Source: Monosporascus cannonballus (taxonomy: Eukaryota > Ascomycota > Sordariomycetes > Xylariales). Taken from it: 64,000 nt of DNA. A program made the translations under genes and the position numbers. The stretch spans positions 186,001 through 250,000 of the forward strand of contig QJNS01000698.1 in the NCBI GenBank assembly GCA_004154925.1, given 5' to 3'. Below the pieces are notes generated by a model that saw only the letters and a list, made by a program, of their open reading frames with translations, made no database searches and had not been told where the DNA came from. Position 1 is the stretch's first letter. The number at the start of each line of letters is the position of its first letter. Of the stretch, positions 1-11,811 are shown piece by piece.

Positions 1-1651
1 CCGGTGACTGCATCTCCCTCGTCATCCTGTTCTAGCCGTCGCGGCGGGGGTTTACTTTAGTTGGACCGGAGCGAGAATATATGTAGAGACGATCGTCTAA
101 TTCTTTTAAGATATCACCTTCCCCTCCCCTCCTCTTCTTGGGCTTTTAGCTACACTCGAATACCTACCTTGCATGCCTGCCGTTGTCTACCTACCGGGCA
201 CCTCTTGGAACGCCGTTGCAAGCCACAATGGCCTAAAATGTCGGCACATATTTAATTCGGCCCTTCAGCTTCGTCAATGATGCCGGCTCCTCTCGGCTGC
301 TGATTGGTAGGGAATTTGGAGAAAAGGAAGACCAACACAGCTTGCGTAGCGAGCACTTTGCGACGCCATCCAAAGGTCCGGGGTCTTCTTTCCTTTCGCT
401 ATGAGTGAGAAGGAGGGATTCTCAGCCCCCCACATACAAGTATCCAAGGTCCGATCCCCGATTGATGGATTATGCCAACAAGCGGGTATATGTCCCTTCG
501 TGCTTACTTGAGAAGGAGCACGAGTAGTCGAATGTGCATCCATAGCCTCGAGTGGTTGGCTAAGCTCGGCTAGGGGAGCATCAGTCGGGGGGCAGGAACC
601 TTAGCCCCAGGGTCACTGAACTTCGAGTCTAGGTACTTTTTACTTGCTTTTAGTGGTTCTTTACTGTTGGTCTGTGATCACCTGCAGATAAGTGCCCTGT
701 TTGAGCCTCTCTGCCCTCCCCCCCCTTTCTCTTTGGCTCCCCCTCTTCCCCTCAAAGCCCAAAGACAGAAAGCTAGAGTACTGTAACTACCTAGGTATGG
801 TACGTCAACGTTGCTACTTCATAACAGCCTGGGAACAAGGAAGGTAGCTCTTGGACAACCTTACTAGACGATCGCATACGTCAACCCGCAACGAATCCAT
901 TCCCGGGCATCTCAGCCATCTCTATTTTCTCGACTTACGGGTTTTGCGAATCTTGATTGCGTCTTCCTACTTTTACAGCCTTTTACGCCAAGCTTATCTC
1001 GTACGGAGTAAATATTCTCACCCAGTTATTATTGAAAGAATAGCCCAGGAAAACCCGACAACACACCTCAATTGGCCCCAATATACCTATACTTACTTGC
1101 TCCCTACGTGCCTTGGTTGTACGCGGAGAACCTCCCTTTGTGAAACGACAGTGGACTTTCCGAAAGGCCGAAAACGATCGAGGCTTCCCTTCTCCGCGCG
1201 CTCTGACGATCTACCGCAATTGTATAAACGACACGGGCTGCTTTCCAAGTTATTGGCCTCGCAAGAAACTATTTACCGGTAGCCTGAACGGGCCCATCTC
1301 CTCCTGCAGATACCTTTACCCTTCGCTTCTTTCAGCCGCATGTCGTTTGTGAAAGCTTGAGTATCGAATAATTGGAATTGCGTAGTCGAATGAGCGGACT
1401 CTGAAATCTCTCGCTGCCCGCTCCATCCCTCAGCTGTACCGTTCAAAGCGAGCAGCAGGCGCTTTCCCCTCTCTATAGAGCGGTCCCAGCTGCGAGTGTA
1501 TATCACCTATACGGATCGTCGACGAACAACAACCGGGCTAGGTCACGCTACCGCTGCGATCTACACCATCCCCGCGCCATATTCCGCCCAACCTCCACAT
1601 ACTGCCATCCTCAAGGGTCCAACCCTTCAGTTCCCCTAGACATCATATCAT
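1..1651. other. Upstream region of the PKA gene, no gene seen
   Basis: No reading frame in this stretch looks like protein. It has pyrimidine-rich patches (for example about 710-750) and the sequence just before 1652 is C/T/A-rich, as in fungal promoters and 5' leaders. It probably holds the promoter and 5' UTR of the kinase gene. No specific binding site is claimed. Confidence 0.5.
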
Positions 1652-3273
1652 ATGCCTAGCCTTAGTTTCCTGAAGAAGAAGCGGACAAAGGAAGACAAGC
1701 CCGATCCTTCTTCCAGCCAACCGACAAGCCCAGTAACCCCCATAACGCCAACGGCTGCGAAGCCCTTCGACCCAACCACCCTCACAAAGACCACGACACA
1801 GAACACCCAAAACACGGTTGCGAGCAGCAACTCAGTCTCTCAGAGGCAGCCATCAACGTATACATCAAAAGAGACACCAGCTTCGGCTGGTGGCGAGCCA
1901 CAGATGAATCTCCAAGCTCCCGTTCAGCAGGCCCCGTACGGATTACCGCATAGTCCGAGTCCTGGCCAGACCGGCACTCCCCATAACCTACCAAGCATCA
2001 ATAACTTAATCAATTTACCACAAAACGATGGTGGGCGTGAATCAATATTAAACCAAGCGTGTTCTGCAGCTGATTGCGCATCTAGGGGCCCACGCTATAC
2101 CACAGACGCAACCCCAGGTGCAACACCCCGAAGTCAGGGTTACAAAGGGAAAATATTCGTTAGGAGACTTTGAGCTGCTGCGGACGCTAGGGACGGGCAG
2201 TTTTGGACGCGTCCATTTGGTACAATCGAGGCATAACCAAAGGTTCTACGCCGTGAAGGTTTTGAAAAAGGCACAGGTCGTCAAGATGAAACAGGTTGAG
2301 CACACGAATGACGAGCGGAAGATGCTTGGCGAAGTGAAGCACCCTTTCCTCATTACCCTGTGGGGTACCTTCCAAGACGCCAGGAATCTGTACATGGTTA
2401 TGGACTTCGTCGAAGGCGGCGAGCTCTTCTCCCTGCTGAGGAAGTCAGGCGTGAGTCAAGTCGCGTTAGGGGCTGGACTGAGCCAACATAGCTGAACGTT
2501 TCGCAGCGCTTCCCGAATCCGGTCGCGAAATTCTATGCCGCAGAGGTTACGCTGGCGCTCGAATATCTGCACACTCGGAACATCATTTATCGGGATCTAA
2601 AGCCTGAGAATTTGCTTTTGGATCGCCACGGACACCTGAAGATAACAGATTTCGGTTTCGCGAAGAAGGTCCCTGACAAGACCTGGACGTTATGTGGTAC
2701 GCCGGATTACCTAGCGCCGGAGGTTGTCTCGAACAAGGGCTACAACAAATCAGTCGATTGGTGAGCCTTTGAAACCCAGCCCTCCTAATTACAGTACGCT
2801 TGTTTACACGCCCCAAGGTGGTCCCTAGGCATCTTGATTTACGAGATGCTTTGCGGCTATACGCCTTTCTGGGACAGCGGATCGCCGATGAAGATATACG
2901 AAAACATCCTGCGGGGCAAAGTCAAGTATCCCGCATACGTCAACCCGGACGCGCAGGATCTGCTCGAGCGGTTAATCACGCCGGACTTGACGAAGCGCTT
3001 AGGAAATCTGTACGGTGGCCCGCAAGACGTGAAGAACCATCCCTGGTTTGCGGAGGTGACGTGGGACCGGTTGTCGCGGAAAGACATCGACGCCCCCTAT
3101 ACCCCCCCCGTCAAAGCCGGAGCTGGAGACGCGAGCCAGTTCGACAGATATCCGGAAGAGACAGAAAAGTACGGCGCGCCGGGGCATGACGAGTATGTTT
3201 TATTCTGCTGGCATGCGGACGCGACGGTTTACTGACCCTGTGCAGGTTTGGCCACCTGTTTGTCGACTTTTGA
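1652..3273 (+). CDS. pkaC: cAMP-dependent protein kinase catalytic subunit (five exons)
   Basis: Ser/Thr kinase of the AGC family, released by cAMP from a regulatory subunit; it controls growth, conidiation and nutrient sensing. The model joins exons 1652-2030, 2086-2450, 2507-2760, 2818-3192 and 3246-3273. All phases match and give 466 residues. The first ~140 residues are Pro/Thr/Gln-rich and low complexity, as in fungal PKA. The kinase domain follows: glycine loop GTGSFG (162-167), Lys184 in YAVKVLKK, catalytic YRDLKPEN (Asp278), DFG (296-298) and activation-loop TWTLCGTP (Thr309). The last exon encodes the C-terminal FGHLFVDF tail, whose FxxF end is typical of PKA. Introns are 55, 56, 57 and 53 bp; donors include GTGAGT, GTGAGC and GTATGT. 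Family assignment is very secure; the exact first intron acceptor (2085) is the least certain point. Confidence 0.96.
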
Positions 3274-5005
3274 TGGACTGAGGGCGGTCGACGCTCTTGG
3301 GGGTTCTAGCGTCAGCGAGCCCTGGGATCCAAGTGACATTGAACAAGCACACAAGGGAGGGGACATCATAGTTCTTTTTTCTTCTGTTATAGCTGTGTCT
3401 GTCTCCGGGCACCGCAGTCATCCGTTGCTGAATGAATTTGGCGGTCCGGAATACTAGGTCGGTTTGTGTGTGTTAAGAGGGGTTCACGACGTCGAACGAG
3501 AGCATGACAAACTAGAGGGGCTTCTAAAAAGGGGGAGGGGTTCTGGAGATCAATCGGCCGGGGAACAATATTCTTATCTTTTTTTTTCCCCCTATGGGTC
3601 TTCCTCTACTGCATGCATTATACATATCGAAGCCGACTCGAGGGGGAAGTCGTAAGGTTCGGCTTGTATGACCACATAGGCCTTTGGGCGCGAAGAAATG
3701 TTCACAAATGCAGCATACCTTCCTGTGTCTGTATGTATATCAATCCACCGGAGTAGGTATTACATCCGCGAGAAAATTTCGCGAAATTTGAACAATCCCG
3801 GCCGATCGACTTAGTTCCGCGTGGGAAGCTAGGTCGGTGGTGATTGCAATTCATTATTACTAACATGTACTTAGGAGCCGGGGTATATCAGTCTCACACT
3901 GGACGGCAGCCGCATTTTCCCAACAAGGTTCGATCGAATGCAGGCAGGCGTACGTAAAAAATGCGGCGGTCAGCGGTCTCCTTGTGAGATCCCTTGGAAT
4001 AAACCCGGTTCTGGCCTTCCGTTGGACCTTGATGAGCATGGGGTTCTGGGGCAGGTAATCAGCGGTGGCTTGCCGGTCTAGGCTGAAGGGGGTTAGCGGG
4101 ATTCGGGACTTGACCCCCAGAAACGTCGCTCGATTCTTATTTGCTTGTCTACGAACTTACACACTATCCATGTATTTCCCCTCGTAGGACTCTGCGATGA
4201 AGTCGGCCTTTGCCTATAGCTCCCCCGCATACGATACCCCAGCGTCGTTATCAAGATGGCGTTGATAGTATGTCAAGAGACATCTGCGGCAGACATAAGG
4301 ACACACGCGTCCGGCGATCTGCGGGCCTGCTTACCTCTTTCCCACCCTACGGCCGCCGCCTATGTCCCTATATTATAGTACACTAGACCCGCAGTTAGGT
4401 AGCTCCGTAGCCCCCGCAGCTTCCCGCCTCTCCAATTATCTCCGGCGCAACCCCCCGATGTCCACATAAGGAGATTCCTCCTGCTACTACTTGTGACCGT
4501 TTCAGTCGTCGTTACACAGTCTCTCGCTCAATCAAATAAGTCCTGCATGTCCTAAGGACACTAGCTAGACGACGTAACCCACTGCCGGCAGGACAGGTCA
4601 CCGACTTTTGCTCGATCGCGGCGACTTTTGCATACATACGGCCAGTGCCTTTTGTGCGAGGAGGTCGCGGGGTCTCTTGCCGTTGTGTTCGTCCGTCTCC
4701 GCATCTGTCTTCGCCCGGCACAGACCTGAACTCTGCCACGAGAGATCTTGTCCTACCTTACCTGAACTGCCGACCGAAGTAGATTTAGTGGGTGCAGTAG
4801 CACTGCGCTGGGACTCCTTTTGCGCCTCAATTCTTGGGTCTCATTACTAAACCTGCCTTATATAGTCAGATTTCGGCATTCTGGGTCTTACGCTGTTAGC
4901 TCCTTGGGACCTCCACCACTCTTCTCGCTCGCTTTCAACCTGGCTTCGAGCGTAGTGTCCGGCCCGGTTGGGAAGCCGAAATAGAGGGGAAACGGAACCT
5001 CTAAT
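3274..5005. other. Intergenic region, no gene seen
   Basis: Contains the 3' UTR of the kinase gene and the upstream region of the CorA-like gene. Reading frames here are short and low in plausibility. No repeat or RNA gene was recognised. Confidence 0.5.
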
Positions 5006-7352
5006 ATGGAGGATTATATGTTTCGCGCCCATATCCAGAGGTGCAAATACGTACCCGAGGACACGAGATATATCGAGATTTTCAATTATTCGGTACGTCC
5101 GCTATCCGTATTCTCCTATGATCCTTCTATCTCTTTCCGCCTTCTCTGGGCTCATTCGCACTTCGACGGGTGCCGTACCCGCGTCAACAAATCCGGCGGA
5201 TCCCGGTCGGAGAGACCGCTAAAATCATTTAAGAAGAAAGCGTGGGCTAATATCAAACTACTAGGATGAGTCGAAGAATGTTTGCGCTGAACACCCCCTC
5301 GAGAACTCCGAGTTCGAGAATTTCCTCCATCGAAGGGTGTGTTGCTTTTCTTGCTGCTTTCGTGAAGGTCTTCTTGTCGGGGGTTGGTCATGGACCAATC
5401 AGGGGCTGGCGCCGTGGGGTAGCGCATGTGCCCGTTGGGGTTGAATGGATTCAAGAGAAGGACGCCTGGGAACTTTTAAGGAGGGCGGTAAATTTTCCAT
5501 GACTAACGAAGGATGAACTCAGGGTGCTTTTGAACCAGAGAAGTTGCCGGAGGGTGTGAAGTTGCTCGACGGGATCCGGCTGGTGTAAGTCGGACCCGAG
5601 GAACAAGACTCTAGCCCCGGACTCAAGCTGACAGGGGGACGTAGGATACAGAAAAATGCCAAACACGCAGAGACGTTCGCGCCTAAGTGCATCACCTTAG
5701 AACCGAGCGCTTACGAATCTATGGTGAGAACGTGGCATCTGCCGCTGCGCGCCATTGAAGGGAGTAGTCTAGTCGGGCCATTCTTCTGGTGTGCATTGGA
5801 TCAAAATGAAGAGGATCGGCATCAGCGTAAGGCCTCCTTTCTCTACACACCACAACAATGAAGTCTCAAGAGGGGATGCTTGCTAACCATACACGCAGAA
5901 ATAATATTCCGCAAGTCCGACGTCCGTAAGAAGGGCAAGACGCGCGGGTGGGAGATCATGCTGTCGTACGCGTTCAACACGGGCATCACGACGGGGTACG
6001 TCAAGGGGACGTCGTCGTCGGACATCGAGGAGTCGCTCGAGCACCTGAAAGCCTGCCGGGCCGAGGTGGGCCACCCGCTTCTGCTTCCCCTCATCATCCT
6101 GTCGCACGACCTGTCAGAAACGAGCGACGTGCGGCAGCGCAGCGCCCGCGACTGGCTGCGGCGCCTCGAGAACGCCATCACGATGCGCGACGAGATCGAG
6201 GAGCGCGAGGTCTACACCGACTTCGACGTCGATGGCATCAACCGCGACCTCGTCGAGTGCCATTCCCAGGTCCTCTGGAAGCGGCCGCAGGCTTACCAGG
6301 AGATCGTGCGCGACATCCGTCGCGCCATGGAGCAGTACGCCGAAAGCATGCAGTCCGGCCGCTTCGCGCCCCACCTCAAAGCCCTCCAGGGCAGCATGCT
6401 CGCCCGCCTCGACTTCTACAGGGTTAAGCTCACCGGCATGGAGCACTACGCGCACACGACGCTCGAGAGGCTGCATATACAGCGGCAGGCGGTGAGTTTG
6501 TGCCTTCGATTTGTTTTGCCCCTTTGTTGTACTGGTCCATTCCGTATGATCCGAGAGAGAGCCAAGAGTAAAAATAAGAGGGGATGGAAAGAAGGATACT
6601 AACGAGTTGCCGCCAGCTCTACAACATCATGGCCCAGAAGGAGTCGAAACTTAACCTCGAGATGGCCGCCCAACAGAGGCGGCTGGCGCATGCGAGCAAG
6701 CGTGACAGCACGGCCATGAAAACCCTCTCGCTCCTCGGTGCCGTCTTCCTGCCGGGCACGTTCCTGTCCTCGGTTTTCAGCATGACGTTCTTTGATTTTA
6801 ATGTTGGTGAGTACCCGGCTATGTGCCTTTCGCCGTCTTCTGCTAGTGGCACACCCCTCGCCCATATGTTCTTTCTGCTATCTACTACCCAATTGCTGCC
6901 AACCCTAAATATCCACTACGAACCGGTCACCCCCCACCGGTCCCCCCACTCCTCAACGTAGTCCAGCATGCTAATCAGACTGACGAAAAACTTCAGGCCC
7001 GCAGTATGGCCCCGACGCGGACACATCCGGGCAGGGCGCCGAGGTGTCGCAGGAGCTCTGGATCTACTTCGCGGTGACGATCCCGCTGACGCTGCTCATC
7101 GTAGGCTCCTGGTGGTACCTGGACCGGCGGCGCGAGCGTCAGTACGCGGCCGAGGACCAGGACGTCGAGCGCGGCATCGAGCGACTCGAGTCCGAGATCC
7201 TCGCCGTCATGCGCAAGAAGACCATGAGCAAGGCCAGCACCTGGAACTCGGGCGGCAATCTGACCATGCGCATAGGCAGCAACCCCCAGGGCCAGGGCCA
7301 TGGCCACGGTCATGGCATCGGCGGCCGCCTGGTGAAGGATAAGGAGGGGTAA
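5006..7352 (+). CDS. CorA-like Mg2+ transporter family membrane protein
   Basis: The C-terminal half has CorA-family layout: a long helical cytoplasmic part, then two adjacent membrane helices (LLGAVFLPGTFLSSVFSM and LWIYFAVTIPLTLLIVGSWW) and a charged, His/Gly-rich tail. Proposed exons are 5006-5092, 5265-5336, 5523-5584, 5645-5826, 5899-6491, 6617-6806 and 6997-7352; all phases agree, giving 513 residues. The loop between the helices reads SMTFFDFNVGPQYG, so the GMN signature of classical CorA channels is missing. Transport activity is therefore unproven; fungi have many such divergent members. The region 5337-5522, treated here as an intron, looks partly coding in two frames, so the N-terminal half may be misassembled or frameshifted. 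The last four exons are secure. Confidence 0.8.
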
Positions 7353-7997
7353 CAAGCAGGAACGGCGAAGGATGGGAAGAAAGTCGTGAGGGGGCAAGTG
7401 GTTTGCGCAGGTATATAAAGAAGGTGCGTATAAATAATGCCAACTGGGTACAGGGCTCTCAGAGACTGGAAGGCGCGGGATGGAACAGCAACGCCCTGTA
7501 TACCGAAGTTTGCCTATAAAATACGCTTTTAACGAGATATGCAGCGTATAGAGACTGACTATAATGATGAAATTAAATCTTGAACCGTTTCCTCTTTATC
7601 ATCAGTGGGAATTCATGACTAAAATTTAACTTCCAAGGGTGAAATGGCATTTCACTTTGACGACCCGCTGTCCACACGAGCTTTTGAGTCTGTCTTTTGG
7701 GGAACTGAAATAGCCTTAGGTACTAGAAGGCGAGCCAGCGAATATGTCCTCAATCCATATTCGGGGAAATCAAGGCCACCTAACAATGCCGGAACGAAAG
7801 TATTAGGGAAGTATCTCCGCTAGGTGCTGAAATCAACGACGCCTTGAAGCCCGAGATACCCAACGGCCAACATCCCCTATCAAAGGAGTCAGTTCATTGC
7901 AAAACGAAATCGCCGCCGCGAAACGCGGTGTACGCCTAAAGCCGGATCAGGTACGCAGCGGGACGTTTTTCTAATCTCGGCTTGCCCCTTTCCCATC
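7353..7997. other. Intergenic region, no gene seen
   Basis: Space between the 3' end of the CorA-like gene and the 3' end of the decayed hydrolase, so a convergent intergenic region. Moderately AT-rich around 7500-7640. Nothing else is visible. Confidence 0.5.
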
Positions 7998-9180
7998 TTA
8001 TTCAAGCCACTTCCGCAGCTTCGCGAGTCTGTCGCGGAGACCCATTCGACTAGCCCCCTCATCCCCTTTAATGGCCCAGGATCCATTGGGAAGACCGCCT
8101 GCATACAGCTCGTATACCGCGCGGTGGTCTCCATTCGCCTCGTTGATGTGCTTCGCGAATTCCCGGCCTTCGTCCCCTAGAGGATCGGCATCACCGACTT
8201 CTACGTTGGTTGGCGGGAATCCCTTCAGATCCCCGGCCCAGCCATGACGGCCCGGCGCCTCGAGGGTCTCGACGTGCCGGCCTCCGGCGCGGCTTTGGAG
8301 AGGTCCGGGTCCGGTGTCGGGCCGTCCAGGAAAGCGCGCCGGCCTGTGAAGAGGTGCGTCGAAATGAGGTTTCCAACGCCGCGCACCGTGTCGCCGCCCT
8401 TGGCCCATTGCCTGCACGGCGCCGTCCGGTGCCTGTCGTCGAGCATAGGGAGCCTCGAGGTGGGCGCCCCTCGGGGGCGGGAACGGCGGGTCGAGATCCG
8501 TCAGGAAGTCCCGTGTCATCCCCGAACCCGACATGCCTGGGCGTACGGTGAGGCGCCGTCCAGCGGTACGTTACCGACACCACGAAGCAGCCTCCTGCGG
8601 GCGCGCCGTATACGACGACCCTCTCCTCGTCGATCCGCGGCTCCGCCCTCTTCCTCCGGACCTGGCGGAACGCGGCCCAGCAGTGCTCCGAGGAGGCGAG
8701 TCCGCACGCCTCGTCCGGGGGCCGGCCGTACTCCACGCTCACTTCGACGGCGTCGATGCCCTTGCCCCATTCCCCAGCACAACCGGCCGAGGCCGACGGA
8801 GCTCTCGGATCCGACCATCGAGCCACCGCGGATGAAGAATATGCACGGCTTCTTCTCGCCGCCGGCGCCTAGCCTCTTCCCCGGCTGCGGTGTGGCGATG
8901 GTGGGTTTAGCCCCATTCCCGAGATCGACGTCGTCGGTCTGCTGGACGCCATCGTCGCGTAGTCGCTCTAGTTATCCTCGAGCCTTCCGCGCGCTGCCCT
9001 GTCGCCTGCGGCACTGGTAGGGCCGTCCACCTCTGACGTCCCCCTCATATATAGGCGCATCCTGTTCGTCAAAGGGAGTACGGGACGGGACGGCGTCGTC
9101 AATGCGACCCACGCTGTTCTCCGTGTACGGTGGCGGGATGTGGGGATGCTCCTCCATAGCCGCGCTTCTGAGGATGCTTG
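7998..9180 (-). pseudogene. Decayed alpha/beta-hydrolase (HSL-type esterase/lipase)
   Basis: Pieces of one alpha/beta-hydrolase_3 protein lie in order on the minus strand but in different frames. An N-terminal stretch (PFDEQDAPIYEGDV) is near 9060. A stretch matching the family pattern VSVEYxLAPE plus the nucleophile elbow is near 8590-8770. A C-terminal stretch (VEVGDADPLGDEGREF, then YELYAGGLPNGSW) is near 8040-8210. The frame changes cannot be explained by clean introns. The elbow reads GAPAGG instead of GxSAGG, so the catalytic Ser is Pro. The C-terminal motif reads GLPNGSW where the family has His, so the catalytic His is Asn. The acid position DADPLGDEG is still present. Broken frames plus loss of two catalytic residues make this a pseudogene. 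Substrate cannot be inferred. Confidence 0.82.
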
Positions 9181-10197
9181 CAGCGGGTGGGCGGGAAGTA
9201 AGAGCTTGTTAGGCAAGTTGTGGTGCTTTAATACGATGCATGTCGGCGAAGGACAGATGCGCTCCCCGAGGACGTAAAGGCATCGTTGACGGATCCGAAA
9301 CTCGAGGTTGTCGCTAACTTGTACACTTTTGACACGTACGCGCGGTATCCGCATTCCCTTCGTTTTCACGGCTAGCCGGGTGCCAGTTGGTTGTTGCTCT
9401 ATTTTGAGCCCCCGGTTGGCATCGTGGCGGAAAAGGTGGCTATGTTGGTCATCGCGTCTCTGGAAATGGCGGTTCTTTGTGGTCGTGATTTGTGCCCCTG
9501 AATAACTTCGGCGACACCCTCATGCGCCTCCTACATTTCTCGTTCCTGAGGGCCATGTTATAACCAAGAGGGCAGCGGATGTGGTGGTACGGAATTTCCC
9601 CTGAGTCCGGTCTGGATTATTCTAATCATCAACGAGGGACGGAGAGGGGTTGTCTCAGGTACGGGTGAAACTGGGGAAAAGGTGTTGCAAAGAAAGAGAG
9701 CTCATCAGATCGGGCGCTCAAACAGGCAGGATGGCTTCTTGTGCAACCCCAAGCGCGTTCCCCAGCTCCATCCCCGGCTAACTCCAAGTCCTGTGTCACG
9801 ATCCGTACCCCTATATAGTAAGGACCATCCGGACTGCTGGTAACGGATCAGATGCGGGTTGTTGTTGCACTATGGCGTCGCGGCGAATGAGCCACAGGAA
9901 CCGTACGTCAATGCTTGAAGGACGCTACTACGGCAGAAGGGAACTTCGTTGGAACTTATTGACTGCATTGGACGGGAAGTTTGGCATCAAAGATATTATG
10001 GAGACCGGATAAAGGGATGAGTACTGGTATTATATTGTCTAGAGAGCAGCCGCTTGGATCGATAGATTATGTTTGTAATGCACACGTCGTCGGATTACGG
10101 CTACGGAGAGAAGCGCGAGAGCACGCAAAGTCGCCAGACTTCGCCGCTGTCCTGAAATTCTACAATACATGGCCCCGAGCAAAGTAAAAATGCGTAC
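9181..10197. other. Intergenic region, no gene seen
   Basis: Between the pseudogene and the GST-like gene. A 68-codon frame at 9981-10187 has no recognisable motif. No repeat or RNA gene was seen. Confidence 0.45.
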
Positions 10198-11279
10198 TCA
10201 GAGCTTCGAATCGGCGACTTCCGGCTTCCGAGGCGGCAACAGCGCCACATCCTGATACGGCAACCCCAAGAACTCGTAGATGTAGTGCCACCTGCAGCGT
10301 CCAAGTAAGCGAGGATGTCGGGTAGCCGAGGCGCAGATCGAGACCTAAATGGCTGGGTAATGAGACAAAGGACTCACCTGTCACTCCCGAAAAAGGGCTC
10401 CGCTTTCCCCTCCGCGTTCGTAACCCACAGCCACGGACACCCGAAAGCGCCGCGGCGCAAAGCCTCGTCCGTGCCCTTCTTTAGGGCGTCCTTATACGTC
10501 TGCGAACCGGCCGCCCGCAGCACGTCGCCGACCTGCGCGGGCGTGAAGAGCGGCCGGGCCGCATCCCCGGTCCCCTTCCCGGCGAACCCGGAGGGGATCT
10601 CGCCGAGCGCCCTCTCCACGCCCTCGGCGGACATGAGGTCAATGTGCAGGGCCCAGAAGGCGTGGAACAGGTAGTGGAAGGTCGTGAGATACGCCCCCGC
10701 CGGGAAGTGGTCCCTGATGTAGTGCAGGGTGCGCAGCGGGATCTGCGTCCTGCCGAGCACCATCAGGTTGCCCGGCACCGATAGCTCGGGGAGGCCGACG
10801 GCCCGCTTGGCGCGCTCAAAGTCGAGGTCGCCATAGGTCGCCTTGGCGGGAACCGTCCACGGGGGTTTGTTCCCTACGAATTGATGTTAGTGCCAAGTTC
10901 GGCGCACTCTAATAAAGCTCCATAACGCCGTCGCTATGCGCCAAGCGGCCCCGCCCGGTCGCCTTGCGGATTTAGGTGGGACGTCACATACCGGAACCGG
11001 CATTGATGGCTCCGATGAGAACCGGATGGATCCTGCCGAAGATTCAGCTGCCAAAGTTCCACTTTGTTTAACTATTATGAGACGGCACTCCTAACACTAT
11101 CTCGATTGAGTGCTGGTCGAAGAGGGGTTTGTTCTTGAGCAGCTGGACAAAGGCGATATAGCTGTAGAATGACGCTTTGATTTCCCGGTTAGCTGGAACT
11201 CCGCGGTAAGGGATGGATGCCAAGAGGAATGTAACTTACCGATGTCTAGGTAACAATCGATGCGCCCGCCCATGGTCAT
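10198..11279 (-). CDS. Kappa-class glutathione S-transferase / DsbA-like oxidoreductase
   Basis: Thioredoxin-fold protein of the GST-kappa / 2-hydroxychromene-2-carboxylate isomerase family, expected to use glutathione in detoxification, often in mitochondria or peroxisomes. Exons on the minus strand are 11279-11240, 11174-11096, 11032-10992, 10873-10378 and 10291-10198; phases match throughout and give 249 residues. Seen in order: an N-terminal strand and active-site segment (CYLDIASFYSYIAF, with the usual Ser region), PVLIGAINAGSGNKPPW (the conserved GNKPPW substrate loop), a central helical insertion, then FGCPWLWV (cis-Pro region) and the C-terminal RWHYIYEFLGLP. Introns are 65, 63, 118 and 86 bp. 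The second intron uses the donor GTTAGG, chosen because it alone keeps the frame. No targeting signal is obvious at the short N-terminus; a second Met lies two codons downstream. Confidence 0.93.
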
Positions 11280-11811
11280 AGCTTTAAATAGACGTCTCTG
11301 CAGCTGTCCACCTGCGAGGTTAAGTTGAAGACAATCAATGAATTGCGCGATCGTGATGGGCTATGGTGGAATTCTCGGAATAGTTCACTCTGTTGGGCGA
11401 CTATATACTTAGTCTAACCTCGGCATAGGTTCCACCCATGTGGGGTACGTGTTTAATAATCATGGCCTCACAGCTCGGGTATGAGAATCTCGTTATATTG
11501 ACACCCTTTTTCATTCCCTTTTTTACGGGATCTCTTACATGAGGTTTATCCTGCTATCGGTCAATACTGTTTGTAATTGAAAGTTAGAAAGATGCTAAAC
11601 TGTTCTTACTACACGAGGTTAGAGATCCTGCGGTGTTCTTCGGGTTCTCAGTGAAATGATGGAATCAATACCGACTTAACAGTCTCAGCGGTGCTCAAAG
11701 TCATGTTCATTGTAGATATAAGGAGAATATGTACGTTTATTATTGTTTAATTAGGGTTTACAATTGCCAAAGCGCTTCCATTCCAGAACGAAGACTCGTT
11801 CCTATGACATC
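11280..11811. other. Intergenic region, no gene seen
   Basis: Lies upstream of the GST-like gene and downstream of the LPMO gene. AT-rich, with no plausible reading frame. Confidence 0.5.
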
